Numbered from the stretch's first letter, positions 36,198 to 45,725 are shown. The stretch: DNA of 64,000 bases from Salicibibacter cibi (GCF_016495865.1 NZ_CP054706.1:1860001-1924000), one strand, 5' to 3'. The notes: a model not told the origin generated them from the letters alone. A program made the numbers and translations.

Positions 36198-36917
36198 TCC
36201 TATCCGCTCCTTCTGTTTGGTTTTATTTAAGAATGTTCATTCTAAATCAATCAAAAAATAACATTTAATCGTAGACAATCAGTGTCATGCCTTATTCCAT
36301 TTTTTTTCCTTTTATTACGCGTTTTCACCAACACACGTAATTCCACAAACGAATTATTGAGAACCTGTCCATTTGAGGGAATGGATCGGTACTCTTGTCC
36401 CGCTAGGTACAGCTTTTCTTCCGTTTGAGGATTAGATCAGGATTGTCATTCCTCTCGAACCAGCTTTCCCTCTCTTTGAAGGTATGAAGTTACACTTGTG
36501 TAGGGACGCCTCTGACCCTTACTACGCATCCATTTTCCCATTTTAGTGCCCAATGCTGGGTGACCGAGTAATTCAACCGCTCTGCACTAGTGGAAGGCGA
36601 TGTATCAAGTTCCGGTTGCCTCTTTAGTAATTGATAAATATCCCTGGGAGATAACAATCCTTCCGTCTCAGGATAAAATCAATCCTCTCCGTTGATTTAT
36701 CATTAGAGGATCTAGTTATATATTACCAAAATAGATGATTAAAGTCAGTTGGGAAATCGTTGAGTGGGGACTATTTTTAGGTTTTCCCGATTTTTTGGTG
36801 CCACAACCACCACGTGGAGACTAATATTAAGCAGATCCCCATTATTTCAACCGTTTCCCTCCTCGTACTTGCAAGTTTTCCTAATAGGCGTATAATGAAG
36901 GAAGATCATTAAAATAT
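36198..36917. other. Gene-free interval with repeat block
   Basis: No gene is supported. It contains the second GAGGGA/TCCCTC repeat cluster (36360-36510) and, at about 36655-36720, related hairpin material (AATCCTTCCG, AGGATAAAATCAATCCT, AGAGGAT). The rest is unremarkable up to the TPP riboswitch. Confidence 0.5.
36360..36510. repeat. GAGGGA/TCCCTC palindromic repeat cluster, copy B
   Basis: Aligns with 1005-1215: TTTGAGGGAATGGATC, ACTCTTGTCC, TTTTCTTCCGTTTGAGG, TTAGATCAGGA, CCTCTCGAACCAGC, TTCCCTCT. About 150 bases are similar with small gaps. Confidence 0.6.
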
Positions 36918-36918
36918 T

Positions 36919-37085
36919 TTTCCGCTAGAGGTGTCGAAAGACTGAGAGGGACGTGCGTCCTAACTCTTGGAACCTGACCTGGTTCATACCAGCGTAGGGA
37001 AGTGGATGGCATGGATGTACAGGTGCGAACGCCTGTGATGTATGCTTTGCTTCCCCCTGTGGATCACAGAAAAGGGGATTTTTTT
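36919..37085 (+). promoter_or_regulatory. TPP riboswitch (THI element) with terminator platform
   Basis: The aptamer has the conserved GACTGAGAGGGA and ACCTGACCTGGTTCATACC, then AGCGTAGGGAAGTGGA closing P1. Downstream, TCCCCCTGTG/CACAGAAAAGGGGA (37052-37078) forms a terminator hairpin followed by seven T bases that end at the thiT ATG. The GGGG in the 3' arm is also the thiT Shine-Dalgarno, so the stem can block translation as well as transcription. Ligand: thiamine diphosphate; expected effect: off when thiamine is plentiful. Confidence 0.92.
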
Positions 37086-37652
37086 ATGCACCAACGGACG
37101 CTTGCAATGGTTGAAATCGCTTTGATGACGGCACTCGCGTTTATTTTGAGCTTCGTGAAATTTCCTGGACCTTGGGCACAAGGCGGCTCGGTTTCTCTTA
37201 TCATGGTGCCGATTTTCATTATGGCTTTTAGGCGCGGATGGCGCGTTGGGGTTTTGACAGGATTGCTCGTCGGGATCGTGAATTTAATGTATAATGCCTC
37301 AATTATTCATCCGATCCAAATGCTATTGGATTATCCGGTGCCCTACGCAGTTCTTGGACTTGCCGCATTGTTTGCTTTTCGCAATAGCAAGGGGAAATTG
37401 TCCGTAAACTGGGCGTTTTTCGGTTTGTTATTCGCCGGCTTCTTACGATTTCTATCCCACGTCGTCTCCGGTGTTGTTTGGTTTGGGAGTTTCACCCCGG
37501 ATGGAATGAATGCTTATCTCTATTCGGTTGGGTACAACATTTCCTATTTATTGCCGGAAATTTTGATCACCCTTGTTGTCCTCTACATCCTCTCCAGGGC
37601 ACAGCCTGATTTTTTTCCAATAAAAAAAACTACCCCTCATCTTCCCTCTTAA
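37086..37652 (+). CDS. thiT: Thiamine ECF transporter S component ThiT
   Basis: 188-residue membrane protein (YuaJ family) binding thiamine for an energy-coupling-factor transporter. Six hydrophobic segments; conserved LSFVKFPGPWAQGGSVSL (substrate-binding region with Trp), MVPIFIMAFRRGWRVG and RFLSHVVSGVVWFG. The ATG at 37086 follows AAAAGGGG by 8 bases; the frame open from 37002 runs through the riboswitch and is not translated. Control by the TPP riboswitch confirms the thiamine role. Confidence 0.92.
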   Translation: MHQRTLAMVEIALMTALAFILSFVKFPGPWAQGGSVSLIMVPIFIMAFRRGWRVGVLTGLLVGIVNLMYNASIIHPIQMLLDYPVPYAVLGLAALFAFRNSKGKLSVNWAFFGLLFAGFLRFLSHVVSGVVWFGSFTPDGMNAYLYSVGYNISYLLPEILITLVVLYILSRAQPDFFPIKKTTPHLPS

Positions 37653-37738
37653 GAACTGTGCACGGGCGCACCATACGTTCGTGCATGTTACTTTTCATGC
37701 CTCCCCCTTGACTGATGGCTCACGCATGTTATTATAAT

Positions 37739-37765
37739 AATGACCAATTTGTTCATTCGGTCATT
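37739..37765. promoter_or_regulatory. Probable TetR operator 1
   Basis: Palindrome AATGACC...GGTCATT around a 13-base centre, 23 bases before the tetR start. The minus strand reads TGACCGAATGAACA, nearly identical to operator 2 (TGACCGAATGACCA). Confidence 0.65.
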
Positions 37766-37788
37766 TTCTCGAAAAGAGGTTATCAAAA

Positions 37789-38364
37789 ATGATCACTAAC
37801 AAACGCGCCACGATTTTAGAAGCAGCGAAACGGGCGTTTTCTTTATTTGGCTATAAAGGCACATCAGTCGCCCACGTTGCCAGGCTTGCCGGTGTTGGCA
37901 AGGGCACGATCTATACCGAATTTAAAAATAAGGAAAAAATGTTGGAAGCCGTGATGGATGGCATTTTACATGATCTCGGAACCATTTTTGAACGGGTGAA
38001 ACACAACGACGAACAATCCATTCTGAAATTGCACCGTGCCTTATATGATACGTTGCAATATCGCAAAGAGCATCAACTACTGACGCATCTTGCCGAAGAA
38101 GTCAATGTCTACGGTACGAAAGAAGCGGTGTCTGCGATGCAAAAGGTTGAAGATTTCATTATCACCGCTTTGGAACAGGCCATTGCGCAAGGGGTGGAAA
38201 AAGGTCGTCTGCAAGTAATGGACACGGAGATCACAGCCTTCACCATTTATAAATTATACATTGCGTTCATCGTTGATTGGGAAGCGAAAAAACGTCCGCT
38301 GACGGAGGAAGAATTGTTTCAGGTCTTTGAAAATCACATTTTTAAAGGAATCGTTGTTCGATGA
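37789..38364 (+). CDS. TetR/AcrR-family regulator
   Basis: 191-residue repressor: N-terminal helix-turn-helix (ILEAAKRAFSLFGYKGTS, VARLAGVGKGTIYTEFKNKE) and an all-helical ligand domain. It lies directly upstream of yhgE in the same direction with an operator before each gene, so it probably represses itself and yhgE. AAGAGG lies 9 bases before the ATG. Inducer unknown. Confidence 0.85.
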   Translation: MITNKRATILEAAKRAFSLFGYKGTSVAHVARLAGVGKGTIYTEFKNKEKMLEAVMDGILHDLGTIFERVKHNDEQSILKLHRALYDTLQYRKEHQLLTHLAEEVNVYGTKEAVSAMQKVEDFIITALEQAIAQGVEKGRLQVMDTEITAFTIYKLYIAFIVDWEAKKRPLTEEELFQVFENHIFKGIVVR

Positions 38365-38395
38365 TACACATAAATGATGTTTTTTTTGAATAAAA

Positions 38396-38427
38396 AATGA
38401 CCATTATATTATTATGGTCATTCGGTC
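38396..38427. promoter_or_regulatory. Probable TetR operator 2 over the yhgE promoter
   Basis: AATGACCAT and ATGGTCATT form an inverted repeat, followed by CGGTCG. It overlaps a promoter-like TTGAAT...TATTAT pair, so a bound repressor would block yhgE transcription. Shares TGACCGAATGA with operator 1. Confidence 0.65.
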
Positions 38428-38445
38428 GAATCAGGGGGTTTTACA

Positions 38446-40854
38446 TTGAAGGGTTTTATTGCCGAATGGAAGGCTATTTTCGCAGACAAAAAAATGCTCA
38501 TATCGATCATCGGCATTCTATTGGTTCCTGTTTTGTATGGAGGCATTCTGCTTTCGGCTTTCTGGGATCCGTACGGTCAGCTTGAGGAGCTTCCCGTTGC
38601 TATTGTGAATGAAGATGAAGGAGCTGAATTGGACGGAGAAGAAGTGAATGCCGGGGATGAATTCGTAGACGAACTATTGGAAAGCGAAGATTTCAATTGG
38701 CATGTGACGGATGCCGATGAAGCAAAACGAGGCTTCGATGCGTTCGATTATTATTTATACGTTTTCATCCCTGCTTCTTTTTCTGAAGATGTGTCTTCTT
38801 TACAGGATGAGGATCCTGAAAGTGGAATGATTTATTATGATATCAATGAGGATGTTAACTTTGCTGCCTCTCAAATGGGCACGCAGGCGGTGGACACGAT
38901 TGAAGAGGAACTGTCCCGGACACTAACGGAAACTTATGTGGAAGTGATCGATGATGCATACACCGAGCTGGCGGACGCAACAGTAGAGCTTGAGGAGGGA
39001 GCTGAAACACTTGCGGACGGTGTGGATTCAGCGCTTGAAAACATGGGCTCCCTTACGGAAGGTTTGTCAGACTTGCGTGAAGGTGCCGGCTCCTTACATG
39101 AAGGAACGAACGAAGCCGCTGAAGGCACCAATGAATTGCGAACGGAAGTAGAAGCTTTCGCGGAGTTTTTCCATAACAGTGAAGAAATCGATCAATTGGA
39201 AGACACGTTGAACGAGATGCAAACGGATGTAACAAACGCCCGCGCTTATTTGGAAAGTGACGATGCGGAACAACTGGAAGAATCCCTTCGTTCGCTTGAT
39301 GAAAATTGGGCGGCTGCAAGCGCCTCCCTGCAATCAGCCGAAGATTCGCTAGGCCAATTGGACGATCGTCTGGAAGACATTGACGAACCCGTTCAAGACG
39401 CACAAGGTACCCTCGATGATATCCGCGAGATGAATGATCGCCTGGATCAATGGCAAAATCGGGCAAATGAAAGCTTGAATGATTTAGAATCGTTTGCAGG
39501 GACCTGTTACGAATGGCAAGAAAGGCTTGACGAATGGGATGACGCCGATGAAGAAGCTCAAGGTTTATCCGATTATATTGCTGAAAACTACCCGGAAGAT
39601 GAAGAATTACAAAGCTATGCGGATACATTTTCAGAAACAGTTGACGGGATTGACGCCGAAGATGGTCAATCGTGCCAACAAATCGATGAAACCATAGATG
39701 CTTTAAATGAGACGTATGATGATATGGAAGAGGCAACGCCGGAGCTTTCAGAGCAACTCGAAACGATCGATGCAGCATTCAATGAAACCACAGATACGAT
39801 TTCCGACGGACAGGAAGACGTGTCAAACTGGATAAATGAAGTAAGTGAGGAGTTGGAAAATGCTCGTACTGCCGCACCGGAAGGGATCGGTGATGGAGAC
39901 ATCGAGCTATTGGAAGTGTTTCCGCAAGCAAGATCCACATTGGCAGATTTGGATGAATCTCTTTCCCAAGCAGACGAAGTATTCTCATCGGCAGACGCTA
40001 CGATCGATGAAGCGGAACAGGCGGTGCAGACGCTTGATGAAGGCGTACAAGATTTGAACGAAGGAGCAGACGAACTGTCGTCGGAAATGCAAACAGCATT
40101 CGAAGGCGGCCTTGAGATTGAAGATGGCCTCGAAGAACTCGATGACGGATCCCGTGAACTGCACGAAAATCTTGAGACATTGGCTGAAACGTTATTGGAA
40201 AATGAGCTATCTGAAGAACAGCAGGAGCTCTTCACTTCCCCCGTTGAATCCGTATCGGAAAGTGAAACCATGGATTACACGTACGGAGAAGGATTATCGC
40301 CTTATTTCTTATCGTTGGGATTGTTCGTCGGAGGTTTGACGCTCTCGATCATCTACCCATTTTATCAACCGTTGACGAAACACGAAACGGCCTGGAATTG
40401 GTTCTCCGGTAAGTTGGGCGTCATCTGGACAGTAGGCATACTTCAAACGATCGCGCTCATCGGAGTCACCTTCTTCGGACTTGATTTGGATATCGCCAGC
40501 CCTGGTTGGTTTTCATTTTTCATGGTCTTCTCCGGCCTTTCCTTTATGACGCTGATTTTTATGCTCGTTGCCATATTGGAAAATCCCGGGCGCTTCATCG
40601 CGATTATTTTATTGATCATACAACTCGGAGGAAGTGGAGGTTCTTTCCCCGTGGAACTAACTCCTGCTTTTTTCCAATACGTGCACAACTTACTGCCGAT
40701 GACGTATTCCGTTGAAGGATTACGGGCGACGATCATGATGGGCGAACCGGGATTGTTGCTTGAGTCTTGGCCGCTGCTGTTGATTTTACTTGTATCATCG
40801 GGAGTGACTTTCCTGTTTTTTGCCATCAAACACAAGAAAAAGACGGAATCATAA
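38446..40854 (+). CDS. yhgE: YhgE/Pip-domain membrane protein
   Basis: 802 residues. One N-terminal membrane helix (residues about 17-38), a roughly 570-residue extracytoplasmic region that is strongly acidic and coiled-coil rich, then five C-terminal membrane helices (about 615-795) of the ABC-2 type. This is the YhgE/Pip architecture, related to phage-infection proteins and to ESX/type VII-associated EsaA. TTG start with CAGGGGG upstream. Controlled by the TetR gene just upstream. Exact role, export or envelope scaffold, is not settled. Confidence 0.82.
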   Translation: MKGFIAEWKAIFADKKMLISIIGILLVPVLYGGILLSAFWDPYGQLEELPVAIVNEDEGAELDGEEVNAGDEFVDELLESEDFNWHVTDADEAKRGFDAFDYYLYVFIPASFSEDVSSLQDEDPESGMIYYDINEDVNFAASQMGTQAVDTIEEELSRTLTETYVEVIDDAYTELADATVELEEGAETLADGVDSALENMGSLTEGLSDLREGAGSLHEGTNEAAEGTNELRTEVEAFAEFFHNSEEIDQLEDTLNEMQTDVTNARAYLESDDAEQLEESLRSLDENWAAASASLQSAEDSLGQLDDRLEDIDEPVQDAQGTLDDIREMNDRLDQWQNRANESLNDLESFAGTCYEWQERLDEWDDADEEAQGLSDYIAENYPEDEELQSYADTFSETVDGIDAEDGQSCQQIDETIDALNETYDDMEEATPELSEQLETIDAAFNETTDTISDGQEDVSNWINEVSEELENARTAAPEGIGDGDIELLEVFPQARSTLADLDESLSQADEVFSSADATIDEAEQAVQTLDEGVQDLNEGADELSSEMQTAFEGGLEIEDGLEELDDGSRELHENLETLAETLLENELSEEQQELFTSPVESVSESETMDYTYGEGLSPYFLSLGLFVGGLTLSIIYPFYQPLTKHETAWNWFSGKLGVIWTVGILQTIALIGVTFFGLDLDIASPGWFSFFMVFSGLSFMTLIFMLVAILENPGRFIAIILLIIQLGGSGGSFPVELTPAFFQYVHNLLPMTYSVEGLRATIMMGEPGLLLESWPLLLILLVSSGVTFLFFAIKHKKKTES

Positions 40855-40887
40855 GGGACAGCTACCCATTGTAGCTGCCCCTTTTTT
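40855..40887 (+). terminator. Terminator of yhgE
   Basis: GGGACAGCTAC and GTAGCTGCCCC form an 11-bp stem (one mismatch) followed by TTTTTT. Confidence 0.88.
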
Positions 40888-40900
40888 CTCTCTGCCGATA

Positions 40901-40922
40901 AGAAAGGGGCACTTTAGCCCCT
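40901..40922 (-). terminator. Terminator of the proXWV-like operon
   Basis: AGGGGCTAAAGTGCCCCT (minus strand) is a perfect 6-bp stem followed by TTCTTATC; the first arm starts inside the stop codon of the ATPase gene. Confidence 0.65.
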
Positions 40923-42094
40923 CAAACGAGCGACGCCAATACCGACACGCGAGAGATATAACCTACTAATCGCTCGTCATCGTCTACCACAGCAATTGGA
41001 TACTTCGCTTCCGTGGCGATTGGAATTAGCTTCTCGATATACGTTTCAGGATCGGTCGTGTGATAATCGGATTTGATAATGTCTTTCAGTGATTGATTTT
41101 CCTTGTTGGCTTTTATTGCATCGTCAATCGTTACAAGACCTTCAAGTTTTTTGTTCTCACCGATCACAAACACGCTCGAAATCCCATGATTTCTCATTTC
41201 TTCAATCGCCAATTTAGCTCCGCCTCCAACAGGAACAATCGCCGATGGTTTAAACATGACATTTTGCGCCTGCAATACTTTCGTTTTATCAATGTCTTTT
41301 ACAAATTCTTTAATATAATCGCTTTTCGGGGTTTCCAGAACTTCTTCCGGTGTGCCGATTTGCTCCATAATGCCATCCTTCATAACGGCAACCCTGTCAC
41401 CGAGTTGAAAAGCCTCGTTCACATCGTGTGTAATAAAAATAATCGTTTTTTTCAATTTGGCTTGAATGTCCAACAATTCCAATTGCATCTCCCGACGAAT
41501 CAACGGATCCAATGCACTGAATGGTTCATCCATCAGCAGAATATTCGGATCAGTAGCCAAAGCCCTGGCCAAGCCAACTCTCTGTTGCATACCGCCACTC
41601 AGCTCACTGGGTCTTTTTTGTTCCCATCCTTCAAGCCCAACGGTTTTTAATACTTGCTTAGCCGCTTCTTCTCTTTCCTCTTGCTTAAACCCTTTGACTT
41701 CCAAACCATAAGCGACATTCGTTAAAATCGATCGATGGCTGAACAGGCCAAAGTGTTGAAAAACCATGGCCATATTGTTTTGCCTAAATTCGCTTAACGT
41801 CTTTTTCGAGTAGGGAACAATATCCTCCCCGTTCACAATCACTTTTCCCGCGGTCGGTCTATTCAACATATTTAAACAGCGAATCAAGGTAGATTTTCCA
41901 CTTCCGGACAAGCCCATGATAACGAAAAATTCACTTTCGGACACATCAAAAGAGACGTCATATACACCGACGGTATGTCCCGTTTTTTCCAATATGGCCT
42001 CCTTGGAATCCCCTTTTTTCACTAAATCAAGAGCCTCCTGCGGATCCCGACCAAAGATTTTTGTTAAATGTTCAACGTTGATCTTTGTGGACAT
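40922..42094 (-). CDS. Quaternary-amine ABC transporter ATPase (ProV/OpuAA type)
   Basis: 390-residue ATPase of a second glycine betaine/proline betaine importer. Walker A GLSGSGKSTLIR, Q-loop FQHFGLFSH, signature LSGGMQQRVG, Walker B ILLMDEPFSALDP, switch FITHDVNEAF, and two C-terminal CBS modules (from about residue 275). Last gene of an operon ordered binding protein, permease, ATPase, the reverse of the opuA operon at 12.5-17 kb, which argues for a separate origin. Confidence 0.86.
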   Translation of the reverse strand: MSTKINVEHLTKIFGRDPQEALDLVKKGDSKEAILEKTGHTVGVYDVSFDVSESEFFVIMGLSGSGKSTLIRCLNMLNRPTAGKVIVNGEDIVPYSKKTLSEFRQNNMAMVFQHFGLFSHRSILTNVAYGLEVKGFKQEEREEAAKQVLKTVGLEGWEQKRPSELSGGMQQRVGLARALATDPNILLMDEPFSALDPLIRREMQLELLDIQAKLKKTIIFITHDVNEAFQLGDRVAVMKDGIMEQIGTPEEVLETPKSDYIKEFVKDIDKTKVLQAQNVMFKPSAIVPVGGGAKLAIEEMRNHGISSVFVIGENKKLEGLVTIDDAIKANKENQSLKDIIKSDYHTTDPETYIEKLIPIATEAKYPIAVVDDDERLVGYISRVSVLASLV

Positions 42095-42120
42095 CTTCCA
42101 TTCCTACTTTCACAATTTGA

Positions 42121-42969
42121 TCAATCCGTGTATTTGTACTTTTCGGCCACGCTTTGCGAGAGGCGATCCAGAATAATGGCCAGAAAAACGATGCTGATCC
42201 CGGCTTCAAACCCTGTAGCGATATCAATTTGTTGCAATGCAGAGAGGACTTCCAATCCCAATCCTTGTGCACCAACCATGGATGCAACAACGACCATCGC
42301 GAGCGCCATCATCGTCGTTTGATTAATGCCGGTCATAATAGTCGGTAAAGCTTGCGGCAATTGTACCTTGAATAGTATCTGTGAAGTGGATGAACCGAAA
42401 GAATCAGCAGCTTCCACCATTTCTTTTGAAACGTTGCGAATCGCCAAGTTAGTTAAACGAATAACAGGAGGAATCGCATAGATGATTGTCGCAAACATGC
42501 CCGGAACAACACCCAATCCGAAAAGCATCATCGCCGGAATGAGATAAACAAAGGTGGGCATGGTTTGCATGGCATCCAAAATCGGTTTCATGAACTTTTC
42601 AAATCGATCTTTATATGCCATAAAAATGCCGATAGGAATACCTACGATAAGGGAGATGATGACAGAGGCCAAAATAATCGACACTGTATCCATCATAAGT
42701 TCCCAATAACCAAAAGCACCGATCATAAAAATGAATATCGCAAACATTACACCTGTCCATAAACGAATCAACCGCCAACCCAGCAGAAAAACAATCGCGA
42801 TGATCACCCACCAAGGCAACCACAAGAGGAAGGATGACGATAACTGAAAGCTCCATATAATGGCATCTGAAAGCACATCAAAAACAACGCCAAGGTTATC
42901 GGTAAGCCAGTTGACAAAATCATCTATATATTGTCCAAGATCGAAATCAATGTCCGGAAACGTATTCAT
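42121..42969 (-). CDS. Quaternary-amine ABC transporter permease (ProW/OpuAB type)
   Basis: 282-residue permease with about seven membrane segments. The EAA loop is in AIRNVSKEMVEAADSFGSST and QLPQALPTIMTG. Similar in plan to OpuAB at 14965-15810. It is separated from the ATPase gene by 26 bases. Substrate class (betaines) is from family and neighbours. Confidence 0.86.
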   Translation of the reverse strand: MNTFPDIDFDLGQYIDDFVNWLTDNLGVVFDVLSDAIIWSFQLSSSFLLWLPWWVIIAIVFLLGWRLIRLWTGVMFAIFIFMIGAFGYWELMMDTVSIILASVIISLIVGIPIGIFMAYKDRFEKFMKPILDAMQTMPTFVYLIPAMMLFGLGVVPGMFATIIYAIPPVIRLTNLAIRNVSKEMVEAADSFGSSTSQILFKVQLPQALPTIMTGINQTTMMALAMVVVASMVGAQGLGLEVLSALQQIDIATGFEAGISIVFLAIILDRLSQSVAEKYKYTD

Positions 42970-43047
42970 CGCTTCCCGGGAAACCGGATAATACCCATCC
43001 CCACTTCACTCCATTCTATTGGTAACTTTTTCCTTAAAACAAAGAGG

Positions 43048-43089
43048 AAAGAACAAACAGAGACCTTATCACTCCACTGTTTGTCTTTC
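43048..43089 (-). promoter_or_regulatory. Intercistronic hairpin between binding protein and permease genes
   Basis: AAAGAACAAACAG and CTGTTTGTCTTTC form a 12-bp stem with one mismatch; on the minus strand CTCTTTGTTTT follows. It may act as a partial terminator that raises binding-protein output over the membrane subunits. Confidence 0.5.
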
Positions 43090-43101
43090 TTTAAACGTTT
43101 T

Positions 43102-44094
43102 TTATAAAGACGCCAGTACATCTTCAGCTACATCTTCGGGCACCCATTCGGTCCAAAGATCTTCGTACTCCTCTAAGAACCATTCGGCAGCTTCCCATTC
43201 ATCCGCATCATTTTCCTCCATGTAGTACAGTGCTTCCCCGGTGATATCACTGCTCGTCTCATATTGTTCCAGAAACGCAACAAACTCATCATCATTTTCT
43301 GCAAACTCTGTGTTGGCAGTCACGGTTACCGGCTGGGATGGGAAAAACGGATCGTCAGGGTCTTCTTCTTCTAATAATGTCATATCAAGCAAACCGATAA
43401 TCCAAGTAGGTTCCCAATTATAACCGATCCAAGGCTCCCCATCTTCATATGCAGTTAACAATGAAGTGTTAAGGGCAGCCTCCGATCCCGGGCTGAACAA
43501 ATTATAGTTATCATTCAATCCGGCCTCTTCATACATATCATCTACAATCGTTTCCGCTTCATATCCGGGGGGAGAACCATATATTCGCCCAATTCCATCT
43601 TCATCCGGGTCCTCGAACACTTCCCAGTGTTCTTCCAAGTCCCCCACAGATTCCAGATCAGGCGCCATCGGTTCTATGCCTTCCTCTTCGTCTCCTTCAA
43701 TGACAAATGTAGGAACATACAACCCTTGTTCATTATCATCAAAGTTTGTGGAAAGCTCAACGATTTCGCCTGCATCCATCCCTTCTTGATACGGCTCTTG
43801 CATATTCTCGATCCATGTTTCCAAATAAACATCGATATCTCCGTCTCTCAACCCTTGCAATGTAGCCGGAGAGCTCCCTGTCTGCGTCTCCGTGGCATAT
43901 CCGTACCCCTCTTCAGCAATGATTTGCGCCACAGAATTATGAAACCATATGCTTTCCCATTCAGGTTCGGCAAAGACAATCGTTTCGTTGTCCTCTTCCG
44001 CTCCGCCACAAGCAGCTAAGCCAAAGGCTGCAACGGAAAGCAGGCCACCTGTGCACCATAATTTATTTCTTTTTTTTCGAAATCCATTCTTCAT
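43102..44094 (-). CDS. Glycine betaine/proline betaine-binding lipoprotein (ProX-like)
   Basis: 330-residue lipoprotein: signal peptide with lipobox FGLAAC, then an OpuAC-type binding domain in the ProX order (IVFAEPEWESIWFHNSVAQ, GLRDGDIDVYLETWIENM, GYNWEPTWIIG). Trp residues in EPEWESIWFH and NWEPTW may form the aromatic cage. Strongly acidic. The ATG at 44094 follows GGAGGGG by 9 bases. First gene of the operon. It is not a close copy of the OpuAC pair and likely differs in affinity or ligand. Confidence 0.85.
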   Translation of the reverse strand: MKNGFRKKRNKLWCTGGLLSVAAFGLAACGGAEEDNETIVFAEPEWESIWFHNSVAQIIAEEGYGYATETQTGSSPATLQGLRDGDIDVYLETWIENMQEPYQEGMDAGEIVELSTNFDDNEQGLYVPTFVIEGDEEEGIEPMAPDLESVGDLEEHWEVFEDPDEDGIGRIYGSPPGYEAETIVDDMYEEAGLNDNYNLFSPGSEAALNTSLLTAYEDGEPWIGYNWEPTWIIGLLDMTLLEEEDPDDPFFPSQPVTVTANTEFAENDDEFVAFLEQYETSSDITGEALYYMEENDADEWEAAEWFLEEYEDLWTEWVPEDVAEDVLASL

Positions 44095-44430
44095 TTGACA
44101 AAACCCCTCCAAATTTTCTATGTATGATGCTTATCTAATTTACTTGCTCATTACACCAAACTTCATGTAAGAAGTCAAAATAGTAATCAGTCGTTATTCT
44201 TACATATTTGTCGTTATCGTAATTATTTACTAGCAAAGAAAACTTATATCAATAAATTTTAGCAATTTCAGGTATAATTCAATATAATTCGACAAAAAAG
44301 CTCATTACATTGAATTTTTTTGTGTGAAATGGCAATAAGGGCTACGTTTTTGTGCTTTTTTGGGCACATCTTTTGCCCCGCGCTTCCCTGAATGCTACCC
44401 TTTTCTTTACAGATAGAGAGGATGGTTCTT

Positions 44431-44715
44431 TTGGTTAACGAAATCAAGTTAAATAACTACACCATTAAAGTGGAAAGCTACGAAGAAGAAAAAGTCAACG
44501 GTTTATATAAAATCAACGTTTCGTTTAAAGTGACGAGCGAGGAGTATCACGCAATTACGACTTTGCTATATGAAGGAATGTTTGATGTGAAAGTACCGGA
44601 GCGGGATTTAACGTTTCGCGGAACGATTCAGCAGTATTTTACCTCGATTACAAACTTGTATATTCCAGGACAAGTGGGAGATTATACGTTACATTTAATC
44701 GAAGTGAATAGCTAA
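44431..44715 (+). CDS. ykvR: YkvR-like DUF3219 protein
   Basis: 94-residue soluble protein, VNEIKLNNYTIKVESYEEE, EYHAITTLLYEGMFDVKVPER, matching the DUF3219 pattern of B. subtilis YkvR. Function unknown. TTG start at 44431 with GAGAGG 9 bases upstream; an in-frame ATG 9 bases earlier is too close to that site. The luciferase-like gene follows after 16 bases, so they are probably co-transcribed. Confidence 0.75.
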   Translation: MVNEIKLNNYTIKVESYEEEKVNGLYKINVSFKVTSEEYHAITTLLYEGMFDVKVPERDLTFRGTIQQYFTSITNLYIPGQVGDYTLHLIEVNS

Positions 44716-44731
44716 GAAAGTAGGCGTTGAT

Positions 44732-45715
44732 ATGAAAATAAGCATATTGGACCAATCACCGATTTCGTCGAATCAAACAGCTGAAGAGGCTCTAAATGAA
44801 TCTATGGAACTGGCACAGATGGGAGAGCGGCTTGGATATGAGCGTTTTTGGATGACCGAACATCATGATTTGCCGGGGCTTGCCTGTTCCGCTCCTGAAG
44901 TCGTGTTAAGTTATATCGGAGCGAAAACCGATGCGATTCGTCTCGGCACCGGCGCGGTTTTGCTTCCCCACTATAAACCGTACAAAATAGCGGAAATCCA
45001 TCACCAATTGGCTACACTCTTTCCAGATCGGATTGATTTGGGAATCGGACGAGCTCCGGGCGGCTCCGCTGAAGTGACGAATGCATTAAATGATAACTTT
45101 TTGCAAAATGTCTATAAGATGCCAGAATTGGTCGGGGAACTGCTCGCTTATTTAAAAGACCAAGTTCCAAAAGTATCTGCATCTCCAATTCCGAGCGCCT
45201 CCCCTACCCCTTGGATGCTTGGCACGAGTGAAAAAAGTGCCGTGTTTGCAGGAGAATTCGGACTAAGCTATGTGTTCGGCCAGTTCATGAGCGATGAGGA
45301 TGGCCAGGAAATTGCCCAGCAATATGTGGATGCTTTCACCCCCGGAAAACAAGCACAAACACCGCAAATAATCGTAACCATTTCCGCGATCTGCGCAGAA
45401 ACGACGGCAAAAGCGGAAGAAATTGCTCTAAGCCCTCTCATTTGGCAATTGCAGAAAGAAAAGGGAAACGAAGGGCATGGCATCCCATCGATCCAAGAAG
45501 CAAAAAATTATCCGCTGACAGATAAAGAAAGAGAAAGATTGGAAAGCATGAAACAGCGCATGATTATCGGAGATCCACAAGAAACATGGGCGCAAATGCA
45601 GGAGATTCAAGCGAAGTGTCAAGCAGACGAAATCATGATCATGACGAGCCCATACTCCCCGGAAGATCGCGTGCGGTCGTATGAATATATCGCCGGGGAA
45701 GTTTTTAAGCGGTAA
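44732..45715 (+). CDS. LLM-class flavin-dependent oxidoreductase (MsnO8-like)
   Basis: 327-residue luciferase-like monooxygenase fold. Conserved LDQSPISSNQTAEEALN at the N-terminus, GYERFWMTEHHDLPGLACSA, IRLGTGAVLLPHY and LDLGIGRAPGGS-type sequence. Members use FMNH2 to oxidise varied substrates; the MsnO8 subfamily is common in Bacillus. No reductase gene lies nearby. Confidence 0.84.
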   Translation: MKISILDQSPISSNQTAEEALNESMELAQMGERLGYERFWMTEHHDLPGLACSAPEVVLSYIGAKTDAIRLGTGAVLLPHYKPYKIAEIHHQLATLFPDRIDLGIGRAPGGSAEVTNALNDNFLQNVYKMPELVGELLAYLKDQVPKVSASPIPSASPTPWMLGTSEKSAVFAGEFGLSYVFGQFMSDEDGQEIAQQYVDAFTPGKQAQTPQIIVTISAICAETTAKAEEIALSPLIWQLQKEKGNEGHGIPSIQEAKNYPLTDKERERLESMKQRMIIGDPQETWAQMQEIQAKCQADEIMIMTSPYSPEDRVRSYEYIAGEVFKR

Positions 45716-45725
45716 CTTTTTCTTT

